Assembly (NCBI GenBank): GCA_020637985.1
Contig: JACKJK010000003.1
Location: forward strand, 434,001 to 498,000
DNA from: Rhodobiaceae bacterium
Lineage (GTDB): Bacteria; Pseudomonadota; Alphaproteobacteria; Rhizobiales; Tepidamorphaceae
Length of the DNA stretch: 64,000 nucleotides
Direction: 5' to 3'
Shown here: piece after piece, positions 43,728-52,798 of the stretch
How positions within the stretch are numbered: the first letter of the stretch is position 1
Layout: each line of letters opens with the position of its first letter
Notes under the pieces: model-generated
Seen by the model: only the letters and a program-made list of their open reading frames with translations
Databases searched by the model: none
What the model was told of the DNA's origin: nothing
Made by a program: the position numbers and the translations under genes

Positions 43728-44783
43728 ATGGCGAAAACAACCCGCCGCAAACCGACTACGGCGACACCGCAGGCCACGGCAGACGCCAAGCCCTCGGCAA
43801 AGCGCGCCGCCACGCGCAAGCCGGCCACCGCGAAACCGGCCGCAGTCAAGCCGGCGGCGGCGAAACCCGCGGCAAAGCGCGTCGCGCGCGCTGCAGCAAC
43901 TGCTGCGAGCGCCGCCGAAGCCGTTGCCGCGAAGGCGCCGGCAAAGCCGCGCCGTGCCCCGGCCAAACCGGCGGCCTCAGCCAAGGCGGCCGCCAGCGCC
44001 TCGGTGCCAGCTGTCGCGGCGAAGGCATCGAAGATGCAGGTTTCCGAGACCGATGTGGCAATCGAGATCGTCAACATGCACAAGTGGTATGGCGATTTTC
44101 ACGTCCTTCGCGACATCAACCTGAAGGTCATGCGCGGCGAGCGAATCGTCATCTGCGGCCCGTCGGGCTCCGGCAAGTCGACCGTGATCCGCTGCATCAA
44201 CCGGCTCGAGGAGCACCAGAAGGGCAAGATCATTGTCGACGGCATCGAGTTGACGAACGATCTGAAGAAGATCGACGAAGTGCGCCGCGAGGTCGGCATG
44301 GTGTTCCAGCACTTCAATCTCTTCCCGCACCTCACGATCCTCGAAAATTGCACGCTTGCCCCAATCTGGGTGCGCAAGATGCCGAAGAAGGAGGCCGAGG
44401 AGATCGCGATGCACTACCTGACGCGCGTCAAGATCCCCGAGCAGGCCAACAAGTATCCCGGCCAGCTGTCCGGTGGTCAGCAGCAGCGCGTGGCGATCGC
44501 ACGATCCTTGTGCATGAACCCGCGCATCATGCTGTTCGACGAACCGACGTCGGCTCTGGATCCGGAGATGATCAAGGAAGTGCTCGACACCATGGTATCG
44601 CTGGCCGAGGACGGCATGACGATGCTCTGTGTCACCCATGAGATGGGCTTTGCCCGGCAGGTCGCCAACCGCGTCATTTTCATGGACCAGGGGCAGATCA
44701 TCGAACAAAACGAGCCGGTCGCGTTCTTCGATCATCCCAAGCACGAACGCACAAAGCTTTTCCTGTCGCAGATCCTGCACTAG
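43728..44783 (+). CDS. aapP: General L-amino acid ABC transporter ATPase AapP with histone-H1-like N-terminal extension
   Basis: A 351-residue protein. Residues about 103-351 are a normal amino acid ABC ATPase: Walker A GPSGSGKST, Q-loop VFQHFNLFPH, signature LSGGQQQRVAIARSL, Walker B IMLFDEPTSALDPE, and switch VTHEMGFA. The first 102 residues are almost entirely Ala, Lys, Pro, Arg, Thr and Ser, with repeated KPA/AKPAA units like eukaryotic H1 or bacterial H1-like tails. AapP homologues are about 250 residues and lack this. The ATG at 43728 has a strong AGGGG site; an internal in-frame ATG at 44034, behind a GAAGG, would give the ordinary length, so two products are possible. Confidence 0.9.
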   Translation: MAKTTRRKPTTATPQATADAKPSAKRAATRKPATAKPAAVKPAAAKPAAKRVARAAATAASAAEAVAAKAPAKPRRAPAKPAASAKAAASASVPAVAAKASKMQVSETDVAIEIVNMHKWYGDFHVLRDINLKVMRGERIVICGPSGSGKSTVIRCINRLEEHQKGKIIVDGIELTNDLKKIDEVRREVGMVFQHFNLFPHLTILENCTLAPIWVRKMPKKEAEEIAMHYLTRVKIPEQANKYPGQLSGGQQQRVAIARSLCMNPRIMLFDEPTSALDPEMIKEVLDTMVSLAEDGMTMLCVTHEMGFARQVANRVIFMDQGQIIEQNEPVAFFDHPKHERTKLFLSQILH

Positions 44784-44815
44784 CAGCCGCACTTCCACTT
44801 CGATTGCTCGGCAAG

Positions 44816-44847
44816 AGGCGGCGCCGCGGGCGCCGCCTTTTTCTTTT
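44816..44847 (+). terminator. Rho-independent terminator of the aap operon
   Basis: A 9-bp stem (GGCGGCGCC at 44817-44825 with 44829-44837, loop GCG) is followed by TTTTTCTTTT, 33 bp after the aapP stop. It is a clear intrinsic terminator closing the aapJQMP transcript. Confidence 0.9.
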
Positions 44848-44917
44848 CCCGGTGGTTTGTCCGACGCGCCAGGCGATCCGCATTCGGCCCGATGGCCGCC
44901 GACTGGCGCATGCGACC

Positions 44918-45769
44918 TCAGTCGGTGGAGACCTCGCGCCCGCCGTCCAGCCCCCATTCCGCCCACGAGCCGTCGTAGAGGCCAGCGGGCTTGCGGCCGA
45001 CCACGTCCAGCGCAAGGCTCAGGATCGCCGCCGTGACGCCCGATCCGCACATCGTCACGATCGGCCGGTCCGGATCGACGCCGGCATCGCGGAAGGCGGC
45101 AAGGATCTCGTCGTTCCCCTTCAGTGTTCCGTCGCCATTGAGCAGGGCGGGGAAGGGCAGGTTGCAGGCCCCTGCGATATGGCCGGACCGCACGCCCGGA
45201 CGCGGTTCTGGGGCGCGTCCCGCGAAGCGGTCGGCAGGGCGTGCATCGACGACCTGTGCGGTGCCCGTCGACAGGTGCATGGCGACATCGTCAGCGTCGG
45301 CGACCATCGCCGCGTTGCGCCGCGCGGTGAAATGCCGGTCGCGCGGCATCGGCAGTTCCTGCGTCACCGGACGGTTCTCGGTCATCCACTTGGGCAGGCC
45401 GCCGTCGAGAACCACGACGTCCTCGTGGCCCATGACGCGGAACATCCACCATACGCGCGGCGCGGAAAACAGGCCCGTCTGGTCGTATACGACGATCTTC
45501 TGGCCGTCTCCGATGCCGAGCTTGCGCATACGAGAGGAGAATTTCTCCGGCCGCGGCAGCATGTGCGGCAGGTCGCTGCTCTCGTCGCAGATGTCGTCGA
45601 TATCGAAGAACATCGCGCCGGGAATGTGCGCCTCGCCATATTCCGCCCGCGCCTTGCGCCCGGTCGGCGGCAGGTGCCAGCTACCGTCCAGGATGACGAC
45701 GTCCGGCGCATCGAGGTGCGCGTTGAGCCACTCGGTGGAAACGATGAACGTATCGCGGCGGTCCGCCAT
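44918..45769 (-). CDS. sseA: Sulfurtransferase (3-mercaptopyruvate sulfurtransferase / rhodanese, SseA-type)
   Basis: A 283-residue protein with two rhodanese domains (about 1-140 and 165-283). The active-site loop CGSGVTA has the catalytic C241 and is the form typical of 3-mercaptopyruvate sulfurtransferases rather than thiosulfate rhodaneses. The first domain retains the GSWHLPP and GAMFFDIDDICD blocks. It transfers sulfur from mercaptopyruvate to an acceptor. The same-strand neighbours upstream are an alanyl-tRNA editing protein and cysteine synthase, giving a cysteine-metabolism theme. Confidence 0.92.
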   Translation of the reverse strand: MADRRDTFIVSTEWLNAHLDAPDVVILDGSWHLPPTGRKARAEYGEAHIPGAMFFDIDDICDESSDLPHMLPRPEKFSSRMRKLGIGDGQKIVVYDQTGLFSAPRVWWMFRVMGHEDVVVLDGGLPKWMTENRPVTQELPMPRDRHFTARRNAAMVADADDVAMHLSTGTAQVVDARPADRFAGRAPEPRPGVRSGHIAGACNLPFPALLNGDGTLKGNDEILAAFRDAGVDPDRPIVTMCGSGVTAAILSLALDVVGRKPAGLYDGSWAEWGLDGGREVSTD

Positions 45770-45787
45770 GGTGAAGTCTCCCTTTCC

Positions 45788-46507
45788 TCAGGCGAGCGCG
45801 ATGCGCACGCGCCGGTTCTCCCGGCCCTTCTTCTCGATCTTGGTCACGACGAGCCCGCCGATTTCCGCGGTCGATGCAACATGGGTGCCGCCGCACGGCT
45901 GGCTGTCGACGTCCCCGTTATCGCCGATCATGACGAGCCGTATGCGGCCCGCGCCACGCGGCGGACGCACGTTCTTCGACTTGACGATGGCCGGGTTGGC
46001 GTCGAGTTCCGCTTCGTCGATCCAGCGCGTCCACACATGGTGGCCCGCGCGCACCATCTCGTTGAGCACGCCCGACAGTGCCTCCCTGTCGAGCGTGGCG
46101 TCGGGGATGTCGAAGTCGACCCGCGATTCCCGCTCACCCACGGAAGCGCCCGTGATGGGGTAGGGGCATGCCACCGACAGCAGGTGACAGGCCGTGTGCA
46201 TCCTCATCAGGTTCAGCCGCCGCTCCCAGTCGATCTCGGCGGTGACCTCGTCGCCGGGTGATGGCAGGGGCTGGTCGGCCGCGGGCACATGCACGATCTC
46301 TCCGGGTGCATCGCCCTTTACCGTCGTGGCGATCTCGATAGCCCGTCCGTCGGCGAGCACCAGCCGCCCGCTGTCGCCCGGCTGGCCGCCGCTGGTGGCG
46401 TAGAACACGGTGCGGTCGAGCACGATGCCGCCGCGCTCATTGACCGCCACGACCTGTGCCTCGCACCCGCGCTTGTAGGCATCCTGTGAAAAGATATGCT
46501 CGCTCAA
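45788..46507 (-). CDS. Alanyl-tRNA editing protein (AlaX/AlaRS-editing domain)
   Basis: A 239-residue trans-editing protein that would hydrolyse Ser-tRNA(Ala) or Gly-tRNA(Ala). The zinc site has H104 and H108 (HTACHLL) with C205 and H209 (CGGTHV); the N-terminal block TVFYATSGGQPGDSG is shared with AlaRS. The start is best read as a TTG at 46507 (LSEHIFSQDAYKRGC), eight bases after GGGAG. Longer frames would overlap cysK and add non-conserved sequence. It lies 53 bp downstream of cysK and 18 bp upstream of the sulfurtransferase gene, so the three may be one transcript. Confidence 0.88.
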   Translation of the reverse strand: MSEHIFSQDAYKRGCEAQVVAVNERGGIVLDRTVFYATSGGQPGDSGRLVLADGRAIEIATTVKGDAPGEIVHVPAADQPLPSPGDEVTAEIDWERRLNLMRMHTACHLLSVACPYPITGASVGERESRVDFDIPDATLDREALSGVLNEMVRAGHHVWTRWIDEAELDANPAIVKSKNVRPPRGAGRIRLVMIGDNGDVDSQPCGGTHVASTAEIGGLVVTKIEKKGRENRRVRIALA

Positions 46508-46560
46508 GGGCGGGCTCCCTGCAAGGTTTGCCGCGACACGAAAGACCGGATCGCTCGCAC

Positions 46561-47595
46561 TCAGTGCATGACGTTCGGCAATTCGACAGTCGGGCGTGCC
46601 AGGAAAGACGGCACAGGCAGCCCCTTTTCGGCGAGAAAGGCGGGATTGTACAGCTTCGATTGATAGCGGGTGCCGAAATCGCAAAGGACGGTGACGATGG
46701 TATGGCCGGGCCCCAGCTCGCGCGCCATGCGGACCGCGCCCGCGACGTTGATGGCGGACGAGCCGCCGAGGCAGAGCCCCTCGTGTTCGAGCAGGTCGAA
46801 GATGTAGGGCAGCGCCTCGGCATCAGGCACCTGGAACGCCATGTCGACGGGGGCATCCTCCAGGTTGGCGGTGATGCGTCCCTGGCCGATGCCTTCGGTG
46901 ATCGATGAGCCTTCCGACCTCAATTCCCCGCTCGTGTAGTAGCTGTAGAGGGCCGCGCCCATGGGGTCTGCAAGCCCGACCCTGACGTCGCTGCTGCGCG
47001 CCTTGAGCGCCATGCCGACACCGGCCAGAGTCCCGCCGGTGCCCACCGCGCAGATGAAGCCGTCGATCCGGCCATGCGTGTCGCGCCAGATCTCCGGCCC
47101 GGTGGTGTCGATGTGGCCCTGCCGGTTGGCGGTATTGTCGAACTGGTTGGCCCAGATCGCCCCGTTGGGCTCGCTTCTCGCGAGTGCGTCCGCCAGGCGT
47201 CCGGAAACCTTCACGTAGTTGTTCTCGTCGCGGTAGGGAGCGGCTGGCACCTCCACCAGCGTCGCGCCTGCAAGGCGCAGCATGTCCTTCTTTTCCTGCG
47301 ACTGCGTCTCGGGGATGACGATCACGCTGCGAAAGCCGAGCGCGTTGCCGACCAGCGCCAGCCCGATGCCGGTATTGCCGGCGGTTCCCTCGACGATCAC
47401 GCCGCCCGGCGCCAGCGCACCGCGCGCGACCGCGTCCTTGATGATAGCGAGAGCCGCGCGATCCTTCACCGACTGTCCCGGATTGAGGAATTCCGCCTTG
47501 CCGAGGATCGTGCAGCCGGTTTCCTCCGACACCTTCTTCAGCCGGATCAGGGGTGTGTTGCCGATCGCATCGACGATGCCGTCCCGAAAGTTCAC
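46561..47595 (-). CDS. cysK: Cysteine synthase A (O-acetylserine sulfhydrylase)
   Basis: A 344-residue PLP enzyme joining O-acetylserine and sulfide. The Schiff-base lysine is K44 in the FLNPGQSVKDRAA motif, the substrate loop is EGTAGNTGIGLA, and GTGGTLAGVG binds the PLP phosphate. It begins at a GTG (VNFRDGIVDAIGNTPLIRL) with GGGGGGAAG just upstream; the frame continues to 47997 but overlaps the photolyase gene and lacks homology. The form is slightly longer than enterobacterial CysK and resembles the alphaproteobacterial LNPGQSVKDRAAL group. Confidence 0.92.
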   Translation of the reverse strand: MNFRDGIVDAIGNTPLIRLKKVSEETGCTILGKAEFLNPGQSVKDRAALAIIKDAVARGALAPGGVIVEGTAGNTGIGLALVGNALGFRSVIVIPETQSQEKKDMLRLAGATLVEVPAAPYRDENNYVKVSGRLADALARSEPNGAIWANQFDNTANRQGHIDTTGPEIWRDTHGRIDGFICAVGTGGTLAGVGMALKARSSDVRVGLADPMGAALYSYYTSGELRSEGSSITEGIGQGRITANLEDAPVDMAFQVPDAEALPYIFDLLEHEGLCLGGSSAINVAGAVRMARELGPGHTIVTVLCDFGTRYQSKLYNPAFLAEKGLPVPSFLARPTVELPNVMH

Positions 47596-47734
47596 GCGCT
47601 TCCCCCCGTCGTCTTCACTTGTGCCGATGGCGACAACGCTAGCCACGCGGGCACCTCGCAGCAAGGCGGACGCGCCAACGAGCGGGCAATCCTTCGTGAA
47701 CGCCCGCGGGATGCGCGCCAGACAGGGCGCCGGT

Positions 47735-49180
47735 TCAGCCCCGCGTCGCCTTGAAGGCCTCCAGCGCCCTGTCCCGCGCCATCGCGTGGTCGACAATCCT
47801 GTGCGGGTAGGTGGCGCCCAGTTCGATGCCGGCTTCGAACAGTGTCGATGAGGGAGCTTCCCACGGGCGGTGGATGTATTTCGCAGGCAATCGTGCAAGT
47901 TCCGGCACGTGGGTGCGCACGTAAGCGCCATCCGGATCGTGCTTCTCGCCCTGCAGGACGGGATTGAAGATGCGGAAGAAGGGCGCCGCATCGGCACCGG
48001 ACCCGGCCACCCACTGCCAGCTCGCCGCGTTGTTGGCGTGGTCCGCGTCGACGAGCGTGTCCCAGAACCACGCCTCGCCCTGCCGCCAGTCGACCAGCAG
48101 GTCCTTGATGAGGAAGGAAGCGACGACCATCCGCACCCGGTTGTGCATCGTGCCCGTCCGCCACAGCTCGCGCATGCCGGCGTCGACGATCGGGTACCCG
48201 GTCAGGCCTTTCTGCCACGCCTCCAGGCCTTTCGGGTCTTCGCGCCACGCGAAGGCAACGAATTTCGGCTGCAGATTGTCATGGGGCAGGGTGGGGAAGT
48301 GATACAGCAGGTGGTGGGAGAATTCCCGCCAGCCCAGTTCGGAAAGGAACTTGTCGGCGTCCCGTTCGTTTGCCGCACCCGTATCGCGAGCCTGGCATAT
48401 CGCGGCGGCAACCGTCCGCGCGCTGACTTCGCCAAACCGCAGGTGCGCGGAAAGCCGCGATGTATGCGGCCGGTCGGGCCGGTCGCGCAGGCTGGCGTAG
48501 CCGCTCAGGCCGTCCGTGATGAATTCCTCCAGTCGCGCGCGCGCCCCTTGTTCGCCCGGCGTCCAATGCGCCGGGAAGCCCGCTGCCCAGTCCGGGCTGC
48601 GCGGCAACAGGCCCCAGTCACCGAGGGCGTCACTGGTGACGGACGTTTCGCCGCCTCGCAATTCCGGGTTTTCCCTCAATGGCGGCTGCCAGCCAGCCGC
48701 CAGGCATGCCTTCCAGAATGGCGTGAAGACGCGAAAGGGACCGCCGGCGCCGGTCCGGATCGTCCACGGTTCGAACAGCAGGTTTCCCGCGTGGCTGGTG
48801 ACCGCGACGCCAGCCTGTGTCAACGCCGCCTTCGTTGCCGTGTCCGCCGCGATTTCACCGGGGCTGTAGCGGCGGTTCCAGTGAACGCTTGCAGCGCCAG
48901 TCTCTCGTGCAAGCGCCGCCAGCACATCCGCCGCAGGCCCGCGTCTCAAAAGCAGCGGCACGCCATGTTTCGCCAATCCTGCGCGGAGGCCAGCAAGGCT
49001 GTGATGAAGCCACCAGCGCGACGCCCCGCCGAGCCGCCGAAGACCCGGCGTCGCCTCATCCAGCACGAAGACGGTGATGATCGGAACGCCCCTCTCAGCC
49101 GCCGCGCAAAGCGCCGGATTGTCGGCGGTTCGCAGATCGTCGCGAAACCACACGAGGACGGGCGAGGGGGGCTTGGTCAA
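47735..49180 (-). CDS. phrB: Deoxyribodipyrimidine photolyase (class I CPD photolyase)
   Basis: A 481-residue flavoprotein that repairs UV-induced pyrimidine dimers using blue light. The N-terminal antenna domain begins VLVWFRDDLRTADNPAL. The FAD-binding C-terminal half has TSRLSAHLRFGEVS, LSELGWREFSHHLLYHFP, GYPIVDAGMRELWRTGTMHNRVRMVVASFLIKDL and DADHANNAASWQWVAGSGADAAP, the standard photolyase/cryptochrome signatures. No ATG precedes the conserved start; TTG 49180 with GAGG upstream is preferred, GTG 49237 being the alternative. Confidence 0.93.
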   Translation of the reverse strand: MTKPPSPVLVWFRDDLRTADNPALCAAAERGVPIITVFVLDEATPGLRRLGGASRWWLHHSLAGLRAGLAKHGVPLLLRRGPAADVLAALARETGAASVHWNRRYSPGEIAADTATKAALTQAGVAVTSHAGNLLFEPWTIRTGAGGPFRVFTPFWKACLAAGWQPPLRENPELRGGETSVTSDALGDWGLLPRSPDWAAGFPAHWTPGEQGARARLEEFITDGLSGYASLRDRPDRPHTSRLSAHLRFGEVSARTVAAAICQARDTGAANERDADKFLSELGWREFSHHLLYHFPTLPHDNLQPKFVAFAWREDPKGLEAWQKGLTGYPIVDAGMRELWRTGTMHNRVRMVVASFLIKDLLVDWRQGEAWFWDTLVDADHANNAASWQWVAGSGADAAPFFRIFNPVLQGEKHDPDGAYVRTHVPELARLPAKYIHRPWEAPSSTLFEAGIELGATYPHRIVDHAMARDRALEAFKATRG

Positions 49181-49284
49181 TGGATGCCTCGACAGGAGCT
49201 GGGCACGTCTACGCGCGTATCCCGCGCCACCCTGCACATATGGAAAAGGCCCGCAACGTCAACCGCTGCGGGCCTCTCCGAACT

Positions 49285-49360
49285 TGGCTCCCCGGGCCGG
49301 ACTCGAACCAGCGACCCAGCGGTTAACAGCCGCTTGCTCTACCAACTGAGCTACCGGGGA
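49285..49360 (-). tRNA. tRNA-Asn (anticodon GTT)
   Basis: A 76-nt tRNA with encoded CCA (TGG at 49285-49287 on the plus strand). The acceptor TCCCCGG pairs with CCGGGGA, the anticodon loop CTGTTAA holds GTT, and the T-arm is CTGGTTCGAGTCC. It lies just upstream of phrB on the same strand. Confidence 0.95.
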
Positions 49361-49485
49361 ACATGAAATCGAGGCCGGGGTAATACCAGAGTGAATCGCG
49401 TTTGCAAACCTTTTCGCGCACGCCAGCGATGCATATCTACCCGTCCACAGGGGGCTCGGCGTCACCGTCACGACAGGAGCCGTCA

Positions 49486-49803
49486 ATGCAGCCGAAGTCA
49501 GAGGAAAACCGCGAGAGTGCGGACGACCAGCAGTCGGTGCCCACGATCAGGCTCGGGAGTCGCCGCATTCCCGTACCTGGCACCCGTATCCTGCGCATCG
49601 GCCTAGGCGTTGCGCTCATCGCAGCGGGATTTCTTGGCTTTCTGCCGGTTCTCGGATTCTGGATGCTGCCAGCCGGAATCGTGGTCCTGTCGATAGACTT
49701 CGCGCTGATGCGCCGCTGGCGCCGACGCAGCGAAGTGGCCATCGCCAACAACGTCCTCGGCCGCGGTCGACGCAGGCAGCCGGAAAACAGGCATCCGGGC
49801 TAG
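49486..49803 (+). CDS. Small predicted transmembrane protein (PGPGW-like)
   Basis: A 105-residue protein with a polar, acidic N-terminal 35 residues and two closely spaced hydrophobic segments (LRIGLGVALIAAGFLGFLPVLGFWMLPAGIVVLSIDFALM), followed by a basic tail (RRWRRRSE and GRGRRRQ). The hairpin-like membrane pair followed by a basic cytoplasmic tail resembles PGPGW-family putative transmembrane proteins, but the exact motif is only partly matched. ATG 49486 follows AGGAG. Function unknown; a promoter for the potA-like gene probably lies after it. Confidence 0.65.
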   Translation: MQPKSEENRESADDQQSVPTIRLGSRRIPVPGTRILRIGLGVALIAAGFLGFLPVLGFWMLPAGIVVLSIDFALMRRWRRRSEVAIANNVLGRGRRRQPENRHPG

Positions 49804-49891
49804 CGCTGACCATGTGCACACTGGAAAGTGCCACAGGTATTGCCTATGCTCCCCGAAAAACCGGTCTGAGCCGGCAAAGAAGGGGACAGTC

Positions 49892-50989
49892 TTGGCAAAC
49901 GGCAAGGCGAGCGTAGCGGTAGCCGCGCGCGGGGTGTCGAAGATATTCGGCTCCGGAAGCAACGAAGTGCGCGCGCTCGACGATGTGTCGCTCGATATCC
50001 GGACGAACGAGTTTTTCACGCTGCTGGGCCCGTCGGGGTGCGGAAAGACGACGCTCCTGCGGCTTGTCGCCGGCTTCGAATCTCCGACGCGCGGCTCGAT
50101 CTTCCTCGACGGGGAGGACATCACGGCTGAACCGCCGAACAGGCGCCCTGTCAACACGGTTTTTCAGAGCTACGCGCTGTTCCCGCACCTGACGGTGGCC
50201 CAGAACGTCGCCTTCGGCCTCGAAATGCTCGGCCGGCCCCGCAAGGAAATTTCCGACACGGTAGCGCGGATGCTGGCGCTGGTGCGCATGGAGCAATTGG
50301 CGAACCGCGCCACGAGCCAGATTTCCGGCGGTCAGCAGCAGCGTGTCGCGCTTGCCCGCGCCCTGGCTCCAAGGCCGAAGGTCCTGTTGCTCGACGAGCC
50401 GCTGTCCGCGCTCGACCTGAAGCTGCGCAAGGAAATGCAGATCGAGCTCAAGCGGTTGCAGACCGAGACCGGCATCACCTTCATCTTCGTCACCCACGAC
50501 CAGGAAGAAGCGCTCACGATGTCCGACCGTATCGCGGTGATGAGCGCCGGCCGCATCCTGCAGATCGGATCGCCGGAAGAGATCTACAACCACCCCGCAG
50601 GCCGGTTCGTTGCCAGCTTCATCGGGGAATCGAATTTCTTCGAGGGCACCGTCCACAACGTGCGCGGCAACAGCGTTGAGATCAGGATGCCGAGTGGCGA
50701 CATGGTCACCGCGCATTCGCTTTCGGGCAAGCCGGAAGGCAGCGTCACCTTCGCCGTGCGTCCCGAGCACGTCAGGCTCGAGCAGTTCGGCACCAGCGGC
50801 ACGCTCGCGGCAACGGTCACGGATTCGGTTTACTTCGGCACCGACACCCACTGCCACCTTGAACTCGACGGCGGCGAACGCCTCGTTGCACGCCTGCAGA
50901 ACAAGGTCAGCGGCGGCCCGGGTTACGAGAAGGGCATGCGCGCCGGCGTGCGCTTCGACGATGGCGCCGCCCAGGTCCTGGCCGACTGA
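49892..50989 (+). CDS. potA: Spermidine/putrescine-type ABC transporter ATP-binding protein (PotA-like)
   Basis: A 365-residue ATPase with Walker A GPSGCGKTT, Q-loop VFQSYALFPHLT, signature ISGGQQQRVALARAL, Walker B VLLLDEPLSALDLKLR and switch FVTHDQEEALT, then a C-terminal TOBE domain (VTFAVRPEHVRLEQ). This arrangement is typical of PotA-class polyamine importers. The start is a TTG at 49892 (LANGKASVAVAARGVSK), eight bases after AAGGGG; upstream codons lack homology. Its TGA overlaps the ATG of the next gene (TGATG), so potABC are translationally coupled. Confidence 0.9.
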   Translation: MANGKASVAVAARGVSKIFGSGSNEVRALDDVSLDIRTNEFFTLLGPSGCGKTTLLRLVAGFESPTRGSIFLDGEDITAEPPNRRPVNTVFQSYALFPHLTVAQNVAFGLEMLGRPRKEISDTVARMLALVRMEQLANRATSQISGGQQQRVALARALAPRPKVLLLDEPLSALDLKLRKEMQIELKRLQTETGITFIFVTHDQEEALTMSDRIAVMSAGRILQIGSPEEIYNHPAGRFVASFIGESNFFEGTVHNVRGNSVEIRMPSGDMVTAHSLSGKPEGSVTFAVRPEHVRLEQFGTSGTLAATVTDSVYFGTDTHCHLELDGGERLVARLQNKVSGGPGYEKGMRAGVRFDDGAAQVLAD

Positions 50990-51924
50990 TGGCGGGAAAA
51001 GCGCAAGTCGATCCGCCGGGCGGCTACGAGGCGGCCGCCAACGCCCAGCGCCTGCATCGCAACTGGTTGCTTTCGCTGCCCGCGATCGTGCTGCTGCTGA
51101 TCGGCGCCAGCGGGCCGCTGCTGATCGTGCTCGTCTATTCCTTCCTGCATCCGGGCGACTACGGCGGGGTGATCTGGAAGCCGACGCTGGACGCCTGGTT
51201 CAAGATCTTCTTCTCCGTCGACATCTTCGATGAGACGGTGCATCTCGCCGACGCCCACCTGTCGATCTTCTGGCGTTCGGTGAAGCTGTCGCTGCTGACG
51301 ACGCTGATCACATTCGGCTTCGGCTTTCCAACCGCCTACTTCATCGCCACCCGGCCGAAATCGCAGCGCGCCGCCTGGCTGTTCCTAATCACAATTCCCT
51401 TCTGGACAAACCTGCTGATCCGCACGTTCGCGATCATGGAGGTGATCCGCAACGAGGGCATCATCAACACCTGGGCGATCAGGCTCGGGCTGATCGATCA
51501 GCCTATCCAGATGCTCTACACGGAAGGCGCGGTGCTGCTGGGCATGGCCTATGTCTACCTGCCGCTGATGGTGCTGCCACTCTACGCGGCGATCGACAGG
51601 TTCGACTTCCATCTGCTCGAGGCCGGCTACGACCTCTATGCCAGCCGCTGGCAGGTCTTCCGGCGCATCGTCCTGCCGCTGGTCAGCCCCGGCATCGTCG
51701 CAGGCTCCATCCTCGTCTTCGTGCCCTCGCTCGGCGCCTACGTGACGCCGCGCGTGCTCGGCGGCGGCAAGAAGATGATGATCGGCAACTTCATCGAACT
51801 GCAGTTCGGGCAGGGGCAGAACTGGCCGCTCGGCGCCTCGCTGTCGATGCTGCTGCTGATCGTCGTCGCCGTGGCGCTGCTGGTCTACGTCAGGACCATT
51901 TCCAGGGATCGTGCCGATGCCTGA
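50989..51924 (+). CDS. potB: Spermidine/putrescine-type ABC transporter permease (PotB-like)
   Basis: A 311-residue inner-membrane permease with about six hydrophobic segments. The EAA loop ASRWQVFRRIVLPLVSPGIVAGSILVFVPSLGAYVTPRVLGG is the PotB form. The front half has LLSLPAIVLLLIGASGPLLIVLVYSFL followed by an insertion with WKPTLDAWFKIFF. It starts in an ATG overlapping the potA stop and ends overlapping the potC start, so it is cotranslated. It forms the channel with PotC. Confidence 0.91.
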   Translation: MAGKAQVDPPGGYEAAANAQRLHRNWLLSLPAIVLLLIGASGPLLIVLVYSFLHPGDYGGVIWKPTLDAWFKIFFSVDIFDETVHLADAHLSIFWRSVKLSLLTTLITFGFGFPTAYFIATRPKSQRAAWLFLITIPFWTNLLIRTFAIMEVIRNEGIINTWAIRLGLIDQPIQMLYTEGAVLLGMAYVYLPLMVLPLYAAIDRFDFHLLEAGYDLYASRWQVFRRIVLPLVSPGIVAGSILVFVPSLGAYVTPRVLGGGKKMMIGNFIELQFGQGQNWPLGASLSMLLLIVVAVALLVYVRTISRDRADA

Positions 51925-52768
51925 GACCGGTCCGCACACACCCGCCACGGCGCGTCGGCGCGCCGACTTTTCGGTGCAGAAGATGCCGGGCTTCGCAGCG
52001 ATCGCGATCGCCTGTTTCGTCATCCTCTACGCCCCGATCATCACGCTGGTGATCTACTCGTTCAACGCCGGCCAGTCGGTCGCGTTGTGGCAGGGCTTCT
52101 CGGTCAAGTGGTACTACATCGCGCTGGAGAACCGCGCGGTGCAGGAAGCGGCATTGCGCTCGCTGATCATCGCTGCGTCGGCATCGGCGATCTCGTCGGT
52201 CGTGGCGACGATGGCCGCGATCGGCACGACCCGCACGGGCGCCTTCAAGGGACGCACGGCGATCTACCTGCTGATCAACCAGCCGCTGATGGTCCCGGAG
52301 ATCGTCACCGCCGTTGCGCTGCTGATCTTCTTCGCATCGATCAAGGTTGCGACCGGCTACGGCGGGCTTGGCTACCTCATCGTCGCCCATGCCGCCTTCT
52401 GCGTCCCCTTCGCCTACCTGCCGATCCGCGCGCGGCTGGAGGGCATGGACGCGACGCTGGAGCTTGCCGCCGCCGACCTCTACGCCACCCCGTGGCTGGC
52501 CTTCCGGCGCATCACGCTGCCGTTGCTCGCGCCAGGCATTGCCGCCGGCGCCATGCTGGCGTTCGTGATTTCGCTGGACGACGTCATCATCACGGAATTT
52601 GTGAAATCCGCAGGGCAGGATACACTGCCGACTTACATGTTAGGCCAGCTTCGGCGCGCGATCACGCCGGAAGTGAATGCGATTTCGACGGCGCTGCTGG
52701 CCCTCACGCTCGTGTTGCTGTCTGTGTTCTTCGTTCTGACACGGGCACGCGAAAGCCGATCCGACTGA
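51917..52768 (+). CDS. potC: Spermidine/putrescine-type ABC transporter permease (PotC-like)
   Basis: A 283-residue permease with about six hydrophobic segments, including IAIACFVILYAPIITLVIYSFNAGQS and the EAA loop ATPWLAFRRITLPLLAPGIAAGAMLAFVISLDDVIITEF, which is diagnostic of PotC. ATG 51917 lies nine bases after AGGG; a GTG at 51911 is an alternative. It overlaps the end of potB by 8 bp and is followed after 30 bp by the binding-protein gene. Confidence 0.9.
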   Translation: MPETGPHTPATARRRADFSVQKMPGFAAIAIACFVILYAPIITLVIYSFNAGQSVALWQGFSVKWYYIALENRAVQEAALRSLIIAASASAISSVVATMAAIGTTRTGAFKGRTAIYLLINQPLMVPEIVTAVALLIFFASIKVATGYGGLGYLIVAHAAFCVPFAYLPIRARLEGMDATLELAAADLYATPWLAFRRITLPLLAPGIAAGAMLAFVISLDDVIITEFVKSAGQDTLPTYMLGQLRRAITPEVNAISTALLALTLVLLSVFFVLTRARESRSD

Positions 52769-52798
52769 CCGACCATAACGACAAACCGGAGGTGAAGT

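Noticed and set aside
43728..44033. AapP tail as an assembly error or tandem-repeat artefact
   Set aside because: The tract is in frame, has irregular repeats rather than exact copies, and is preceded by a good ribosome site, so it is treated as real coding sequence.
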